DNA from: Agrostemma githago
Taxonomy: Eukaryota > Streptophyta > Magnoliopsida > Caryophyllales > Caryophyllaceae
NCBI GenBank assembly: GCA_958450325.1
Contig: OY288257.1
Location: forward strand, 34,056,771-34,120,770
DNA: 64,000 nucleotides
Direction of reading: 5' to 3'
Translations under genes and position numbers: made by a program
In this document: piece after piece, positions 19,689 through 30,293 of the stretch
Position numbering within the stretch: position 1 is the first letter of the stretch
Layout: each line of letters opens with the position of its first letter
The notes under the pieces: generated by a model
Seen by the model: only the letters and a program-made list of their open reading frames with translations
Databases searched by the model: none
What the model was told of the DNA's origin: nothing

Positions 19689-21279
19689 TGATGGTAGGGA
19701 TTCGTCAAGTCCCTAACCGTCAATAAACTACCGATTACACCTATTGGGTAGCTAGGGTAAGTCGGGATCGTATGCACGAGGACGGTAAGGCGAAGTTTAG
19801 ACTAGGTTGGCCTACAACGAGACTATGCTACCAAACAAACACAAAGAAACGATAAATGGAAAACTATGGTGGAGGAGAAGTATGACTAAGCTAATGATCG
19901 AACTAACAAGTAAACTAGAGTAAACTATGACTAACTAAGGGGTTGAATCAAATATGGAAGAATGTGGGGTAGGTCGGGTTCATAGGAGTAGAAGGGTAAT
20001 TGGGGTGATCAAGGGTATAGGTGTCTCCTAGTCACTAGAGTCGGTCCGGGCTCTCGCAACTTAGACCGATGTCAAGGTGGGTCCGGGCTCTCGCAACTTA
20101 GACCCTAGTCCGCGCTCTCGCGACTAAAGTATTCTCAACATTTCCGCATCATAGACAAACAATGAAAAGATGAACACAAGTATGGGAAGCATGGCCACTA
20201 CAACTCACACAAGCATATCAACAAACACATAGAGTGCCCACAATGTGACTAACAACAAAGATTCACCCTTTTCCCTTAATCAACCCTAATCATCCATAAT
20301 CTACCCCTAATCCCCCTACTAACCCCACAAAGAGACTACTCACTCATGATGAAGAATAAAACAACCTTAACAAGAGAAAATATCATCACAAAACAAACAT
20401 CCATAATGAATAACAAGAACAATAACAATCTCAATCTCAATATAAAAAGATAGAAACAAGATTAAATAACTAAGAACAAGAGTAGGGATGATTATACCAA
20501 CACTAGGAAGATGAAAAGATGCAATCTTGTATAAATAAGAACCCAAATAAAACCCAAGGTTGTCAAGCTTGGAGAATTCTTCAAGTATCCTCTTAATACA
20601 AGAACTAATTACAATGGATTAACTAAAGATTAACTAAGATTAAAGGAAGGCTAAAATTAATGAGTGGAAGTAAATCTAGGGTTTTTAGGGTTTTTGAGAG
20701 GCTTAAGGAATGCTAAACTATCCTAAGATATGTTACGAATACAAGAAGGGAGTATATATATGGGTACAAGAATGAAGGAGAATGAAATAAAAGAAGTCAC
20801 GCAGCCTCTGTAGCGTCTCGACCGGGACGGGATCATCCCGACCGGGACGGACTGTCATCCCGACCGGGACGGGTTGGACCCGACCGGGATGGGCTCACAG
20901 CAGCCTTCTCAATGTCGCACCCCATCCCGAACGGGATGGGTCTTGTAGGCCTCCCTTAAGAGCTCTTTGGTCCCTCCTTGCCTCTCATGGGTTTATCGCC
21001 GATTCTCGGGACTCAGGATCGGGTCTCGGAAGCTCGGGATTGGGTCCCAAGGTCTCGGGGTCGATTCCAAGGCATCGAGTCATCGTTCCTTTACTCCGTT
21101 GGCTCCAAAATGTATATGTATAAAGTCGAAATCGCTCCAACTCTTCCAAATCGGTCTCGGGAACCTGAAACGAACTAAAGGAAGCATAAGAAACCCATAA
21201 ATCGCTCCCCAAGGAGCGATTCCACAAGGAAATGGGACCAAAACATAGTGAAAAAGGCACTACAAACTACACTTATCAA
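19689..21279 (-). repeat. Athila-like element, 5' LTR
   Basis: This 1591-bp LTR runs from TGATAAGTG (21279 on the minus strand) to CTACCATCA (19689). It is nearly identical to the 3' LTR apart from retaining the palindrome cluster. It contains TATA, palindromes and an AAACCCTA motif (20675-20697). Confidence 0.92.
20753..20936 (-). promoter_or_regulatory. Athila-like 5' LTR promoter
   Basis: A TATATATAT box (20753-20761) has palindromic sites upstream on the sense strand starting at 20816, 20836, 20858, 20878 (TCCCGACCGGGA type) and 20925 (TCCCGAACGGGA), with spacings 20, 22, 20 and 47. The first site is 55 bp from TATA. Two CCCTA motifs (20675-20697) lie in the transcribed direction beyond the TATA box. 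Confidence 0.6.
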
Positions 21280-21505
21280 ATAGTCACGTGCATGTGCTCA
21301 CAGTGTATAATGGTGCTCATCATGTTCTCGGAAACACAAAAAGAAAGTATATATGAGATATTGAAAAGCTGATTTTTTTGAATTTTGAAAAGAGGAGGAC
21401 AGAATACAACTGACTCTGACTTTGACTTTGGAAGAAATAGCACATTCTAGACTCGGACTCGGACTTGGACTTAAATCAAATCCGGACTCTTTGATGATGT
21501 TGTCA

Positions 21506-22336
21506 TTAGTCGTCGGCTTCTAAGGACTCGAGTTGATGTCCAGTATAGCCTTCAGTAGAAGCTTCACCCAGATCTTCATTATGTCGAAGATCATCTTCAA
21601 TCCTAATGCCCATTTCGGTAAGCACCGCAAAGTTTGAAATGCTGGCATACCTAAGATGGACGCGGTAGGAAGGTAGAAGGTTGTTGATGAACGCCTCCAC
21701 TAGTGTCTTCTAGTTGGGCTTGTCTACCAACTTCACACTTTCGGTTCTCCACCTTTGAAGGTACTTGGTGAAACCTTCTTTGGGCTGTTGGGCCATAACG
21801 TCCAGAATACGCATCGTAGGCTGGATCTCGGTATTATCAGCGTAATTCCGAGCGAACTCTATTGCCACATCATCCCAAGTCTTATACTTCTTGGAATCGA
21901 GCCTGTAGTACCAGGCTTTCGGGTGCTTCTCGAGGGAAGAAGCAAACAAGTGCTTGAACATGGTGGATATCACCCCCTTGACAGCCATGAACTCCTTGAA
22001 AGCCCGAATGTGATGAACCGTGTCTTCAGTACCCTTAAACATCGGTATGCCCGTAAGGTTGAGGTTGGAGGGTAGCTCGTCATTCAGAGGCGAATATGAG
22101 CGAGCATTTTCCGTATGGATCGAGTTGTTTGTTGACAAATCGACCTGTTCTTCAAGCTTGCGAACGGCGCTGGCCAGTTCAGCTATGGGCCCAGTGGTTT
22201 CATTCCTGACCTTAGGAGTCCCTTTCTCCACGGCACTCAAACGGGTGGCAAGGGTGGTTTGGTCAATCCTGATGGCCGTCAGTTGGGCCTCCAACTTAGC
22301 CAGTGAGGCGGTCAGTTGGTCCAAGGTTTCTTGCAT
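21506..22336 (-). pseudogene. Tat gag, capsid-only, with one nonsense mutation
   Basis: Homologous to the intact ORF at 45148-45972. It starts MQETLDQLTASLAKLEAQL (coiled coil), has the capsid core (IPMFKGTEDTVHHIRAF, KAWYYRLDSKKYKTWDD, KEGFTKYLQRWRTESVKLV), and ends with the same LESLEADD as the intact copy. A TAG at 21710-21712 replaces the Glu codon before KTLVEAF. The identical C-terminus without zinc knuckle or protease shows that the gag-only form is a family trait. Confidence 0.85.
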
Positions 22337-23284
22337 TTTCTAGCGTCGGGTTACCGGTGGCCTGTCTGTAAGAATACCGCGTAATCAGAAAAGTTTCTTC
22401 GGAACTCAAATTCACCAAGGCATAGGAAATAGCACGGGAGGAGAGACAACTAAGGTTTAACTCGGGTTAGACTCTCCTAAGGCAAACGTGTAGGGTGCGA
22501 TTCTCGGAGTGATTGTGATTAATCGCTCCGTTGGAGAATAGCCCCCAGGTGAGACTAAGGTTTATGATAGGACTCAGATGGTGTGACATCTAAGTGACTC
22601 GAAAGTGAGGTATGTGAGACGACACGTGTAGGACGACATGACCCTTAGCGCAACCGTGATTGATCGCTCTGCTGAAGGGTAGCCCCGAGTGAGGAAAAGC
22701 CTGAAAAGGAAATGACTCGGAAAGGACACCTAGACGGGTGACTCGTGAAAGGTGGGCCTCCCTTAGGATTCGGCTATGTGGGCCGAGTCCTGTTCGAAGG
22801 AAGGTCCACGTGTGATATTCCCCAGACTTTTGGGCTCGAGTGTGTAAATGGGCCTTCCTTTGTAGGAGTATGTCCTACGTAGGTGCGCCATGCCTTAGTC
22901 GAATAAGGCGGACTGGGATAGGGAGGAAACTCGTGATGTAAGGTCGACGGAGTTTCGACGCTAAAGACCTTCGACGACTTATGACAAGACCCAACACTAC
23001 TAAATACGGGAAGTCCTAAGAAGAGGAAGGTTTTGAAAAGGGATTTTTTTTGGAAAATCCTGGAAAAACTGGCGGATGGTCCAATTTTTCGAAAATCAGA
23101 AAAGTTTTGTCGGGCCGCGGTTTTGAAGTTTTGAAAATATTTTGAGTTTTGAAATGGGTAGCATACCGGCTAGAAATAGGTTATCTTGAGTAAAATCATA
23201 AGTCCTAAATTCGGTAGCTTTCCGGTTTTTTAAAAGTTGAATAATTGGAATTTTGAAATTTGAATAACAAAAAAAAGAATTTCC

Positions 23285-23450
23285 GATAATTTGAAAAAAT
23301 GGAAACGGGATCCCGAAGATTTGAAAATCGAAAACGGCATCTCGAAGATTTGAAAATTGAAAATGGCATCTCGGAAATTCTGGAAATCGAAAATGGCATC
23401 TCGAAAATTTGAAAATCGCGAATGGCGTCTCAAAAATTTAAAAATCAAAA
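23285..23450. repeat. 30-bp minisatellite in Tat leader
   Basis: About five imperfect copies of a roughly 30-bp unit containing GATTTGAAAATCGAAAACGG and CATCTCG. The corresponding place in the tandem copies (about 39360-39440) has only about three copies, so copy number varies. Confidence 0.7.
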
Positions 23451-23488
23451 TTGAATTTTTAAAATTCGAAAATCGAATGGTGGATCGG

Positions 23489-24104
23489 TGTAGACACCCA
23501 CATTTTGACCGCTAGGCGTCTATAGCAGTTTTCAAAAAACACCCGATGATGATCGGACGCAAACATGACTTAATACACTCGATTTTCAGACTCGGAATCA
23601 ATAGTAGTTGGCACGAGCTTTTAGCGGAGTAAAAATCTCACAAAACATACCTCAAATCCAGGCCTAGTGGGTCGTTTCCAGTCAAATGAGAATAATTTGG
23701 GTCAAAACCGACACCAAGGGCAAAACCGTCTTTTAGCAACCGGGTCAAACCCCGGTCAAAGACGTTTCTGAGATATAAAAATCTGTCACGCCACTTCAAA
23801 AATCTGACTCGAAGTCAAATACTACACAAATATCAGCTACAAAGTAGGAATCCTTTCCTATCCAAAGTCGGAATCCTACTCCATCTAAACCCGGTGTTTC
23901 TTCCCATGCAAGTAACCTTTTCCTATCCAAAGACGGAATCCCACTTCATCTCAACCGGTTGTTTTCTTCCTTTGCAAGATATCAATCTCCTATCCCAAGT
24001 CGGTATTTCATCCTATAAATACCCCACCCTTGCACACAAAATTCAAACACAATTCCCGACATCAATTACAACATCAACACACATCATCAAAATTACAACC
24101 CGGA
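23489..24104 (+). repeat. Plus-strand Tat LTR, first part
   Basis: Starts TGTAGACACCCACATTTTGA, the same U3 start as the minus-strand Tat LTRs but in the opposite orientation. It continues with the shared CACCCGATGATGATCGGACG segment. It is split at 24104 by a LINE whose 14-bp target duplication is 24091-24104. It appears to be inserted in Tat copy A; the five bases before it are ATCGG, but the partner duplication is not visible. Confidence 0.8.
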
Positions 24105-24163
24105 GATTCAAAGATTAACCCTAATGAAACCCTAATAGGCGATTTTGAGGCGACTGAGAGGCG

Positions 24164-25286
24164 ATGCCTATGGCAAGAAATTCAGCCTCAAAAACTCGAT
24201 CGAAGCACGCGACCCCAGGGTCAAAGAAGACTGGAGATGAAAGCAATGGAAAGAAGAAGAAAGCAGCTGGACCACAGGAGGGTGAGGTATTGCGTACTAA
24301 AGCGATGCATGAACTTAACACGATTCCGGGACTGAACTTTGACGATGATGATGAAGGAGAGATCCCTTGGATTACTCAGAGAAGTAAACATGGTAGGAAA
24401 TCGGATCGTGAGGAAACTGGTAATGATGGTGCACAGGGAAGTGTAACTGTTGAACCTGAGAATGATGATGTACTTCTGCAATTCACTAAAGAGGATGTTC
24501 AGGATGAAGTAGCGTTTTGGGAAAAGGCAGTATACTGTTTTGTTCTTGGTGCTAATCCCCCGTGGGAGGTAACATGAAGTTGACAGAGTATCCATTATGC
24601 CAAATGGAATTTTCCTTGTACGTTTTAAGAAGACGGAAGGGAAGGAAGCTGTTCTGAAGATGGGGTACCATCTTTTTGATAATAAGCCAATGATTGTAAG
24701 GTCTTGGCAGCAGGGGGTGGACCTGTTAAAGGATGATGTCAAAGCTGTCCCAGCGTGGGTGAGGCTACATGAGTTACCTCTTCGATTCTGGGGTAAGTGT
24801 ATACCTGCTATTGCCAATAAGGTAGGAAAATACATCAAATCTGATCAAGCAACCAGTGATAAAACAAGGCTAGGATACGCTAGGGTCCTAGTTGAACTAC
24901 AGGTTGGTGGAAAACAGGTAGAGAATGTGCGTTTTCTCGATGAGGAGAAAAGGATGATCAATATTAAGGTGGAATACGAATGGAAGCCGACAGTCTGTGC
25001 ATAGTGCAAAGGAGTGGGGCACGAAACTAACTTATGCAGGAAAGGGCAGTCCCAAATGAAACCTGTTCAGGGCAAAAAGATATGGAGACCAATCAAGAAA
25101 GGAACCGGCCCGTTCATACCTGTAGTAAACCCTCCCCTCCTGACACTGGAGAAGGGAGACAACTCGATTAAGACATTCAAAGAAATATTGACTGAAGAGC
25201 AGAAGGCAGGGGGGACTGGTGAGAATGATATAGTGATTGAATTGGATGAAGGTGACATTATCCCCCCTATCCCTTCTGATGTTTAA
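24164..25286 (+). pseudogene. LINE ORF1 (DUF4283-type with CCHC knuckle)
   Basis: Nucleic-acid-binding ORF1 of a plant LINE. A basic N-terminus (KKKAAGPQEGE) is followed by a DUF4283-like domain (FTKEDVQDEVAFWEKAVYCF, NGIFLVRFKKTEGKEAVL, PMIVRSWQ, VPAWVRLHELPLRFW) and one CCHC knuckle. A frameshift lies near 24577, and a TAG falls inside the knuckle (25002-25004, between the first two Cys), so the knuckle CX2CX4HX4C is interrupted. The C-terminal part reaches 25286 and overlaps the ORF2 start. Confidence 0.85.
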
Positions 25287-28200
25287 AATCGGATTTTGGA
25301 ATGTTCGGGGGCTAAACAATGTAAATAAACAGAGATTAGTTAAGGATTTTATGAATAAAAAGGAAGTGGATATATTTGGATTGCTAGAGACAAAAATAAA
25401 GGTTGGGAAGGTTGATTCTATAGCTGCTATGTTCCTTGGGGAATGGTGTGTGACTACTAATTCTAGTACACATCATGGGGGAAGAGTGTGGCTACTATGG
25501 CAACCTTATAGTATGGATGTTCAAATTCTGTCGATGGACGCGCAGTATATACATGCTATTATTACTCCAAAAATGAATAACAAGAAGTTCCTCTTGACAA
25601 TGGTCTATGCTTTCAATGAAGGGGTAGACAGGAGAAGTTTATGGACCATGCTAAAGAATGTCGCGCAAGGAGTTGCTTTACCGTGGGCTGTTGCAGGGGA
25701 CTTTAATACGGTTATTACGAGGGAAGAAAGAATGGGAGCACAAACTAAAGATGAAGACATGGAAGAATTTGTGGACTGTCTGGACTATTGTTCGCTTATG
25801 GATATTCATGCTACCGGAGCAGTCTTCACCTGGACAAATAAACAAGAAGTAGGGAATAGAAAATACAGCAGACTTGACAGATTTTTTATCAATGCTAGAT
25901 GGGAGTCAGAGTTTCCAGAGTTGAGTGCCCATTTTTATCATGAAGGTATCATGGATCACACTCCTTGTGTGGTTAGTACAGGGCATATGGAGGGAAGGCA
26001 ATGAAGGAGTTTTAAGTACTTTGATATGTGGAGTGAAGCTCCCAATTTTCGACAGATAGTGCAGCAGGTATGGGATGATCAGATTAATGGGGTGCCGATG
26101 TTTGTTCTTGTAAAGAAGCTTAAGATGCTAAAGCCCAAGTTAAAAATGCTAAACAAAGAGAGATACTCGGACATTGAAAGGCAGACTATTGAAGCGGAGC
26201 AAGATTTGGATTACATCCAAGGAAAACTGGTGGAGTGTGTTAATTACGGAGGAAATTGCTCTACTTTAGAAAGTTCGAGACCTACAACAAAGTAGGAACA
26301 GTTTCCTGAAACAAAAGGCAAAAGTGCAATGGCTAAATGAAGGCGACTCCAATACTGGGTATTTTCATGCGTGCATTAGGAGTCGAATTAACAGGAATAG
26401 GGTCTCTCAAATTGAGGATATGGAAGGTAAAGTATGTGATACCACAGATGATATTGAAACATCATTCCTTTCATACTATCATACTGGGCACTTCTAAAAG
26501 CACTACACCTGTTCGAAAATCTATTATTGAGCAGGGAAAGTTGTGCACCTCAACTCATTGGGACAGCCTGCAAATGCCGGTCACAAAAGAGGAAATCAAA
26601 CAAGTAGTCTTCTCTATACCTAAAGATAAAGCTGCAGGACCTGATGGGTTCTCGAGTTGATTTTTTAGAGACTCTTGGGAGATCGTGGAGGATAAAGTAC
26701 ATGCTGCCGTAATGGATTTTTTCAATACAGGTCGATTACTCAAGCAAATCAACTCGACTACAATTACTCTTATACCCAAATTGGAGAGACCGGTCTCTGT
26801 TACTCATTTTCGGCCTATTGCCTGCTGCAATACTGTTTACAAGATTATTTCAAAGCTGATCTGTAACAGACTAGCTAAAGTCTTGCCGGACCTAATTGAT
26901 GAAACGCACGGGGCCTTCATAAAGGGACGATCTATAATTGAAAATATTCTTATTCGCCAGGATCTTGTCAAGATGTATGAGAGACAAGACACCTCTTCTA
27001 GATGCATGTTTAAAATAGACTTGCAAAAAGCCTATGACTCGGTTGAATGGGAGTTCATCGAGCAAGTCATGCATGCCCTCAAGTTTCCTGTACGATTTAT
27101 TAATATGGTTATGGAGTGTGTGTCTTCCACCTCTTTCTCCTTATCGTTGAACGGGAATGTCCCAATGTCCCCGTTGCTCTTCACTCTGTGCATGGACTAC
27201 CTGTCCCGTACTCTGAAATATGCTACGAAAGACCAGAATTTTAGATATCATCCGCTTTGTAAGGAAAGCCGGCTTACACACTTAATATTTGCCGATGATC
27301 TACTTATGTTTCGCAAGGGTAATGCCCATTCGATTATTCTTCTTATGAGAGCGTTCAACACGTTTTATAGCACGACGGGATTACAGAAGAATGCGGGAAA
27401 ATCGGAGGTGTATTTCAATGGTATGACGGAAGAACTTGAGGGTGACATTTTATCTGTGACAGGCTTCTCTGAAGGGCGTATGCCATTCCGATACTTGGGA
27501 ATACCAATCAAAGCGGGGCGGCTGACTAAAACGGAGTGCAAACTGATTGCAGATAGGATGTCAGCAAGAATTCGGAGTTTGGGTGCTCGGAAGCTATCAT
27601 ACGCAGGTAGAAATACATTAATCAACTCGGTTTTGAACACGTTGTATTCATACTGGGCATCAATTTTTATACTACCTGCTAGTGTTATCAAGAAAATTGA
27701 AGCGATTTGTCGGAATTTCCTTTGGTCGGGTAGCTCTGAATATCAACGAACTCCACTCGTATCTTGGGAAAGGATCACTGCTCCGAGAAAAGAAGGTGGA
27801 CTGAATGTAAAGAACCCGAAAATTTGGAACCACGCACCAATTGCTAAAATTGTGGATTGGGTATATACTCAACCCGATAAACTTTGGATCAGATGGATTA
27901 ATCAGGTGTATCTCAAAGGGGCGGATTGGGACAATTACAGCCCCAAACTTAGCGATAACTGGTCATGGAGGAGTTTATACAAGGTTAAAGATACAGTGAA
28001 GATGGCATATGTGAATAAGGCTTGGAGCAGGTTGCAAACATTCTCGATAAAAGCCTGTTATGATTGGATGGGAGTGAAGCACCCAGCCTGTAAATGGCAG
28101 GATATTGTTTGGTCCAAATGGAATATACCGAAGCATTCTATGGTCATGTGGATGGCCATGATGGGAGGTATGAATGTTAAGGCAAAATTGTTCAGCCGCG

Positions 28201-28547
28201 GCTGCTCCCATGACAATTTATGTTGTTTGTGCGGGGTTTCTGTTGAAACGATTGAGCATATCTTCTTTGAATGCTCGTACAGCAGCAATGTGAAGGAAAA
28301 GATTGAATTATGGTACGAACGAGTCCCGGAGATGAATGCCATGTACAATACAAATCGAGACACCCCTAAGTGGAAATTGGATGCTATGATCTTGGCAGCG
28401 TGCTTCTATCATTTATGGAGGCAACGGAATACTGCGAGAATAGATGGAATATTGCTCCGACCTGAGAGATTAGCCGAGCTGATTAGAAAGGAGGCGAAAA
28501 ACAGGAGCTTAGCATTAATGCCTGGGCTGCGATGTATTTGGTTTTAA
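25279..28547 (+). pseudogene. LINE ORF2: endonuclease, reverse transcriptase, zf-RVT
   Basis: Order: AP-type endonuclease (WNVRGLN near 25294, LLETK, GDFNTV, MDHTP: the catalytic N, E, D/N and H positions are present), a linker with QKAKVQWLNEGDSNT near 26320, reverse transcriptase (DKAAGPDGF, PIACCNTVYKIISK, FKIDLQKAYDSVEW, FADDLLMF), then the zf-RVT domain (KHSMVMWMAMMGG, CCLCG, EHIFFECSYS). Stops fall at 26002, 26293 and 26658, with frameshifts between. In addition, NGNV is followed directly by PMSPLLF, so the RT motif normally carrying R-Q-G-D has been deleted in frame. It cannot be active. The longest open piece is 26685-28547. Confidence 0.9.
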
Positions 28548-28695
28548 AATAGCATTTGGTCAGTCTAATGTTATGAGATATAGCTTAGACAATTGTCGGA
28601 GTATTTGATTATCTTCCCATGTAAATCCGTTTTCTTGTTATCCTGATATATATAGAATCACAATTTATCAAAAAAAAAAATAATTACAACCCGGA

Positions 28696-30293
28696 ATTCC
28701 AGCAATACTAGGCATATTATATTCCGATCTTCCCCCTAGAAATCCTACAAGATACCCGACCATTCACAAGCCGAAATTCTAGGCAATTTTAGGCAAACCA
28801 TATACAAACCCGAGAGCAAACTCGCCAAATCCCCTCCCTAGCCATACACACCATAACTCACCTATATACATCTTAACGCTCCCGCGCCTAGGCCGCTATT
28901 ACGAGTCCGTTTTCGAGATAATTAAGCATGTAGGTTGAGGGTGTTACAAAATCCCGTTCTATCTCTTTTCTTCTTCTCCTTCTCGTCTTTTTCTCTTTTT
29001 TCGTTTTTTTTCATCATCACATTTTTTTTTCTTTTCTCGTTTCTAATAACGATATTATCGTACTATTTTCAAACAACATTATTTCCTAGGATACGATATC
29101 GACTCTATAGTCGAATGTCGGATCTAAAGGTATCAATCATCAAAACATGTTAAGCATAATACCATTGAAACCTAGTAATTACTATATTACAATGTGGAGG
29201 AATTATCTCGTCTTAACAACATTCAAAACGATTTTCTAAACAACTTTTGTTCAAAATCCACTCTAAATATTCGATATTGATTCTATAATCAAACATCGAA
29301 TATTACGAGTATCAATATTTAAGTTGAATATAAATTGCATCATATTTTAACGCGACTTAACAAATTTATCGATTTTTCAAAAAGCAATTTCGAAATCAAA
29401 AGCAAAACGAGCCATAGCTCGTATAGGGGGCACTCGAGCGAGTGCCTAGCCCACTCGATCGAGTGATACCCCAAAAACCAAGACAAAAGCCTTTTTCGAA
29501 ACCACTCGGTCGAGTCCCGCAATGACTCGATCGAGTGGCTCCTGATTTAGCAAAACAGCAAGACTTTCAGCATGTTTCGGGTGTCGATAAATATTTTATG
29601 ACTTCGGTCAACACGTGTCAAGTCTATCACGTGATTTATCTTTTCAAAACCATGCATCGCATCATATTTACATCATTTATTCAATTTGCAAACCGTTACT
29701 AACACGTTTGTTCTTTGTCTTAGCAATTTATTTTCGTTGTTTGTTTTATTATACTAAAACGAACCTCGCATGCTAAATATAACTTTTACGTTAGTATTAG
29801 ATGCATTAAATCGACATAGCAACCCATTCAACTATTCGCATGTTTAGTCAAAAAAATTGTTTGCATATCATTCATCGAATTACTAACACGCGTATTCTAA
29901 AATCATTAGAGGCCGCTAATGTGCGGGCGGGGTCGGGTGTTCTTTGTGAACTTTCCAACATGTACCCTCACCCCTTACTCAGAACCGTGGTTTCCGGATG
30001 TCCGAAACCATTGGCACACGAGAGTCATTCAATACACGGTATCCGATAATGTCGGTATCGGTATCAAAATACAAAGGGACGAACCCAATAAACTCTGAAA
30101 TCGGAATGGGCCGTACTTTGTGCACGGCCCACTACGACATAGAGTGGGTTCGAACGGGCCCGAACTCCCACAAAGTTCGGTGACGACTCCAACTTCGATT
30201 CAAATTTCAATTTGACCCATCTCATATGGAGATTCATTCGCCTCCCCAAACCCGCGCGTGGCCGCGTCGGGGCTGACCTATGTCATGTCCATA
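28696..30293 (+). repeat. Plus-strand Tat LTR, second part
   Basis: Continues the LTR after the LINE and ends ATGTCCATA (CA to TA mutation at the tip), followed by the primer site. The 3' 420 bp (about 29880-30293) are clearly homologous to the reverse of 32438-32850. The middle is diverged but keeps four palindromes (29433, 29454, 29505, 29526). Confidence 0.8.
29433..29536 (+). promoter_or_regulatory. Phased palindromes in the plus-strand Tat LTR
   Basis: CTCGAGCGAGT, CTCGATCGAGT, CTCGGTCGAGT and CTCGATCGAGT start at 29433, 29454, 29505 and 29526 (spacings 21, 51, 21). This is the same spacing rule as the array at 33224-33552, although the sequence between the sites has largely diverged. 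Confidence 0.6.

Larger units (their letters stand above)
11668..21279 (-). mobile_element. Athila-like LTR element with gag-protease only
   Basis: Complete 9612-bp element on the minus strand. It is bounded by TGAT...ATCA LTR ends and a perfect 5-bp target duplication AATAG (11663-11667 and 21280-21284). In sense order it has the 5' LTR (21279-19689), a tRNA-Asp-type primer site, a leader hairpin, gag, protease, about 3 kb of non-coding DNA, a polypurine tract and the 3' LTR (13189-11668). No reverse transcriptase, RNase H or integrase is present. It is therefore non-autonomous and resembles gag-bearing deletion derivatives (TR-GAG type). The LTRs differ mainly by one indel and few substitutions, so insertion looks fairly recent. 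It sits inside Tat copy A. Confidence 0.93.
21285..23488 (-). mobile_element. Tat copy A, internal region with gag (continued)
   Basis: Continuation of Tat copy A past the Athila-like insertion. It aligns with about 37310-39485 of the tandem copies and holds the gag relic (21506-22336) and a 30-bp minisatellite. It is cut at 23488 by the start of a plus-strand Tat LTR; the remaining 0.5 kb of leader and the 5' LTR are not in view. Confidence 0.82.
24105..28681 (+). mobile_element. LINE (L1-type), near full length, decayed
   Basis: 4577-bp insertion with a 14-bp target duplication AATTACAACCCGGA (24091-24104 and 28682-28695) and a poly-A tail just before the right copy. ORF1 (24164-25286) and ORF2 (25279-28547) overlap by 8 nt, the usual compact plant LINE layout. 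Several stops and frameshifts and a missing RT motif make it inactive. It lies in a plus-strand Tat LTR. Confidence 0.92.
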
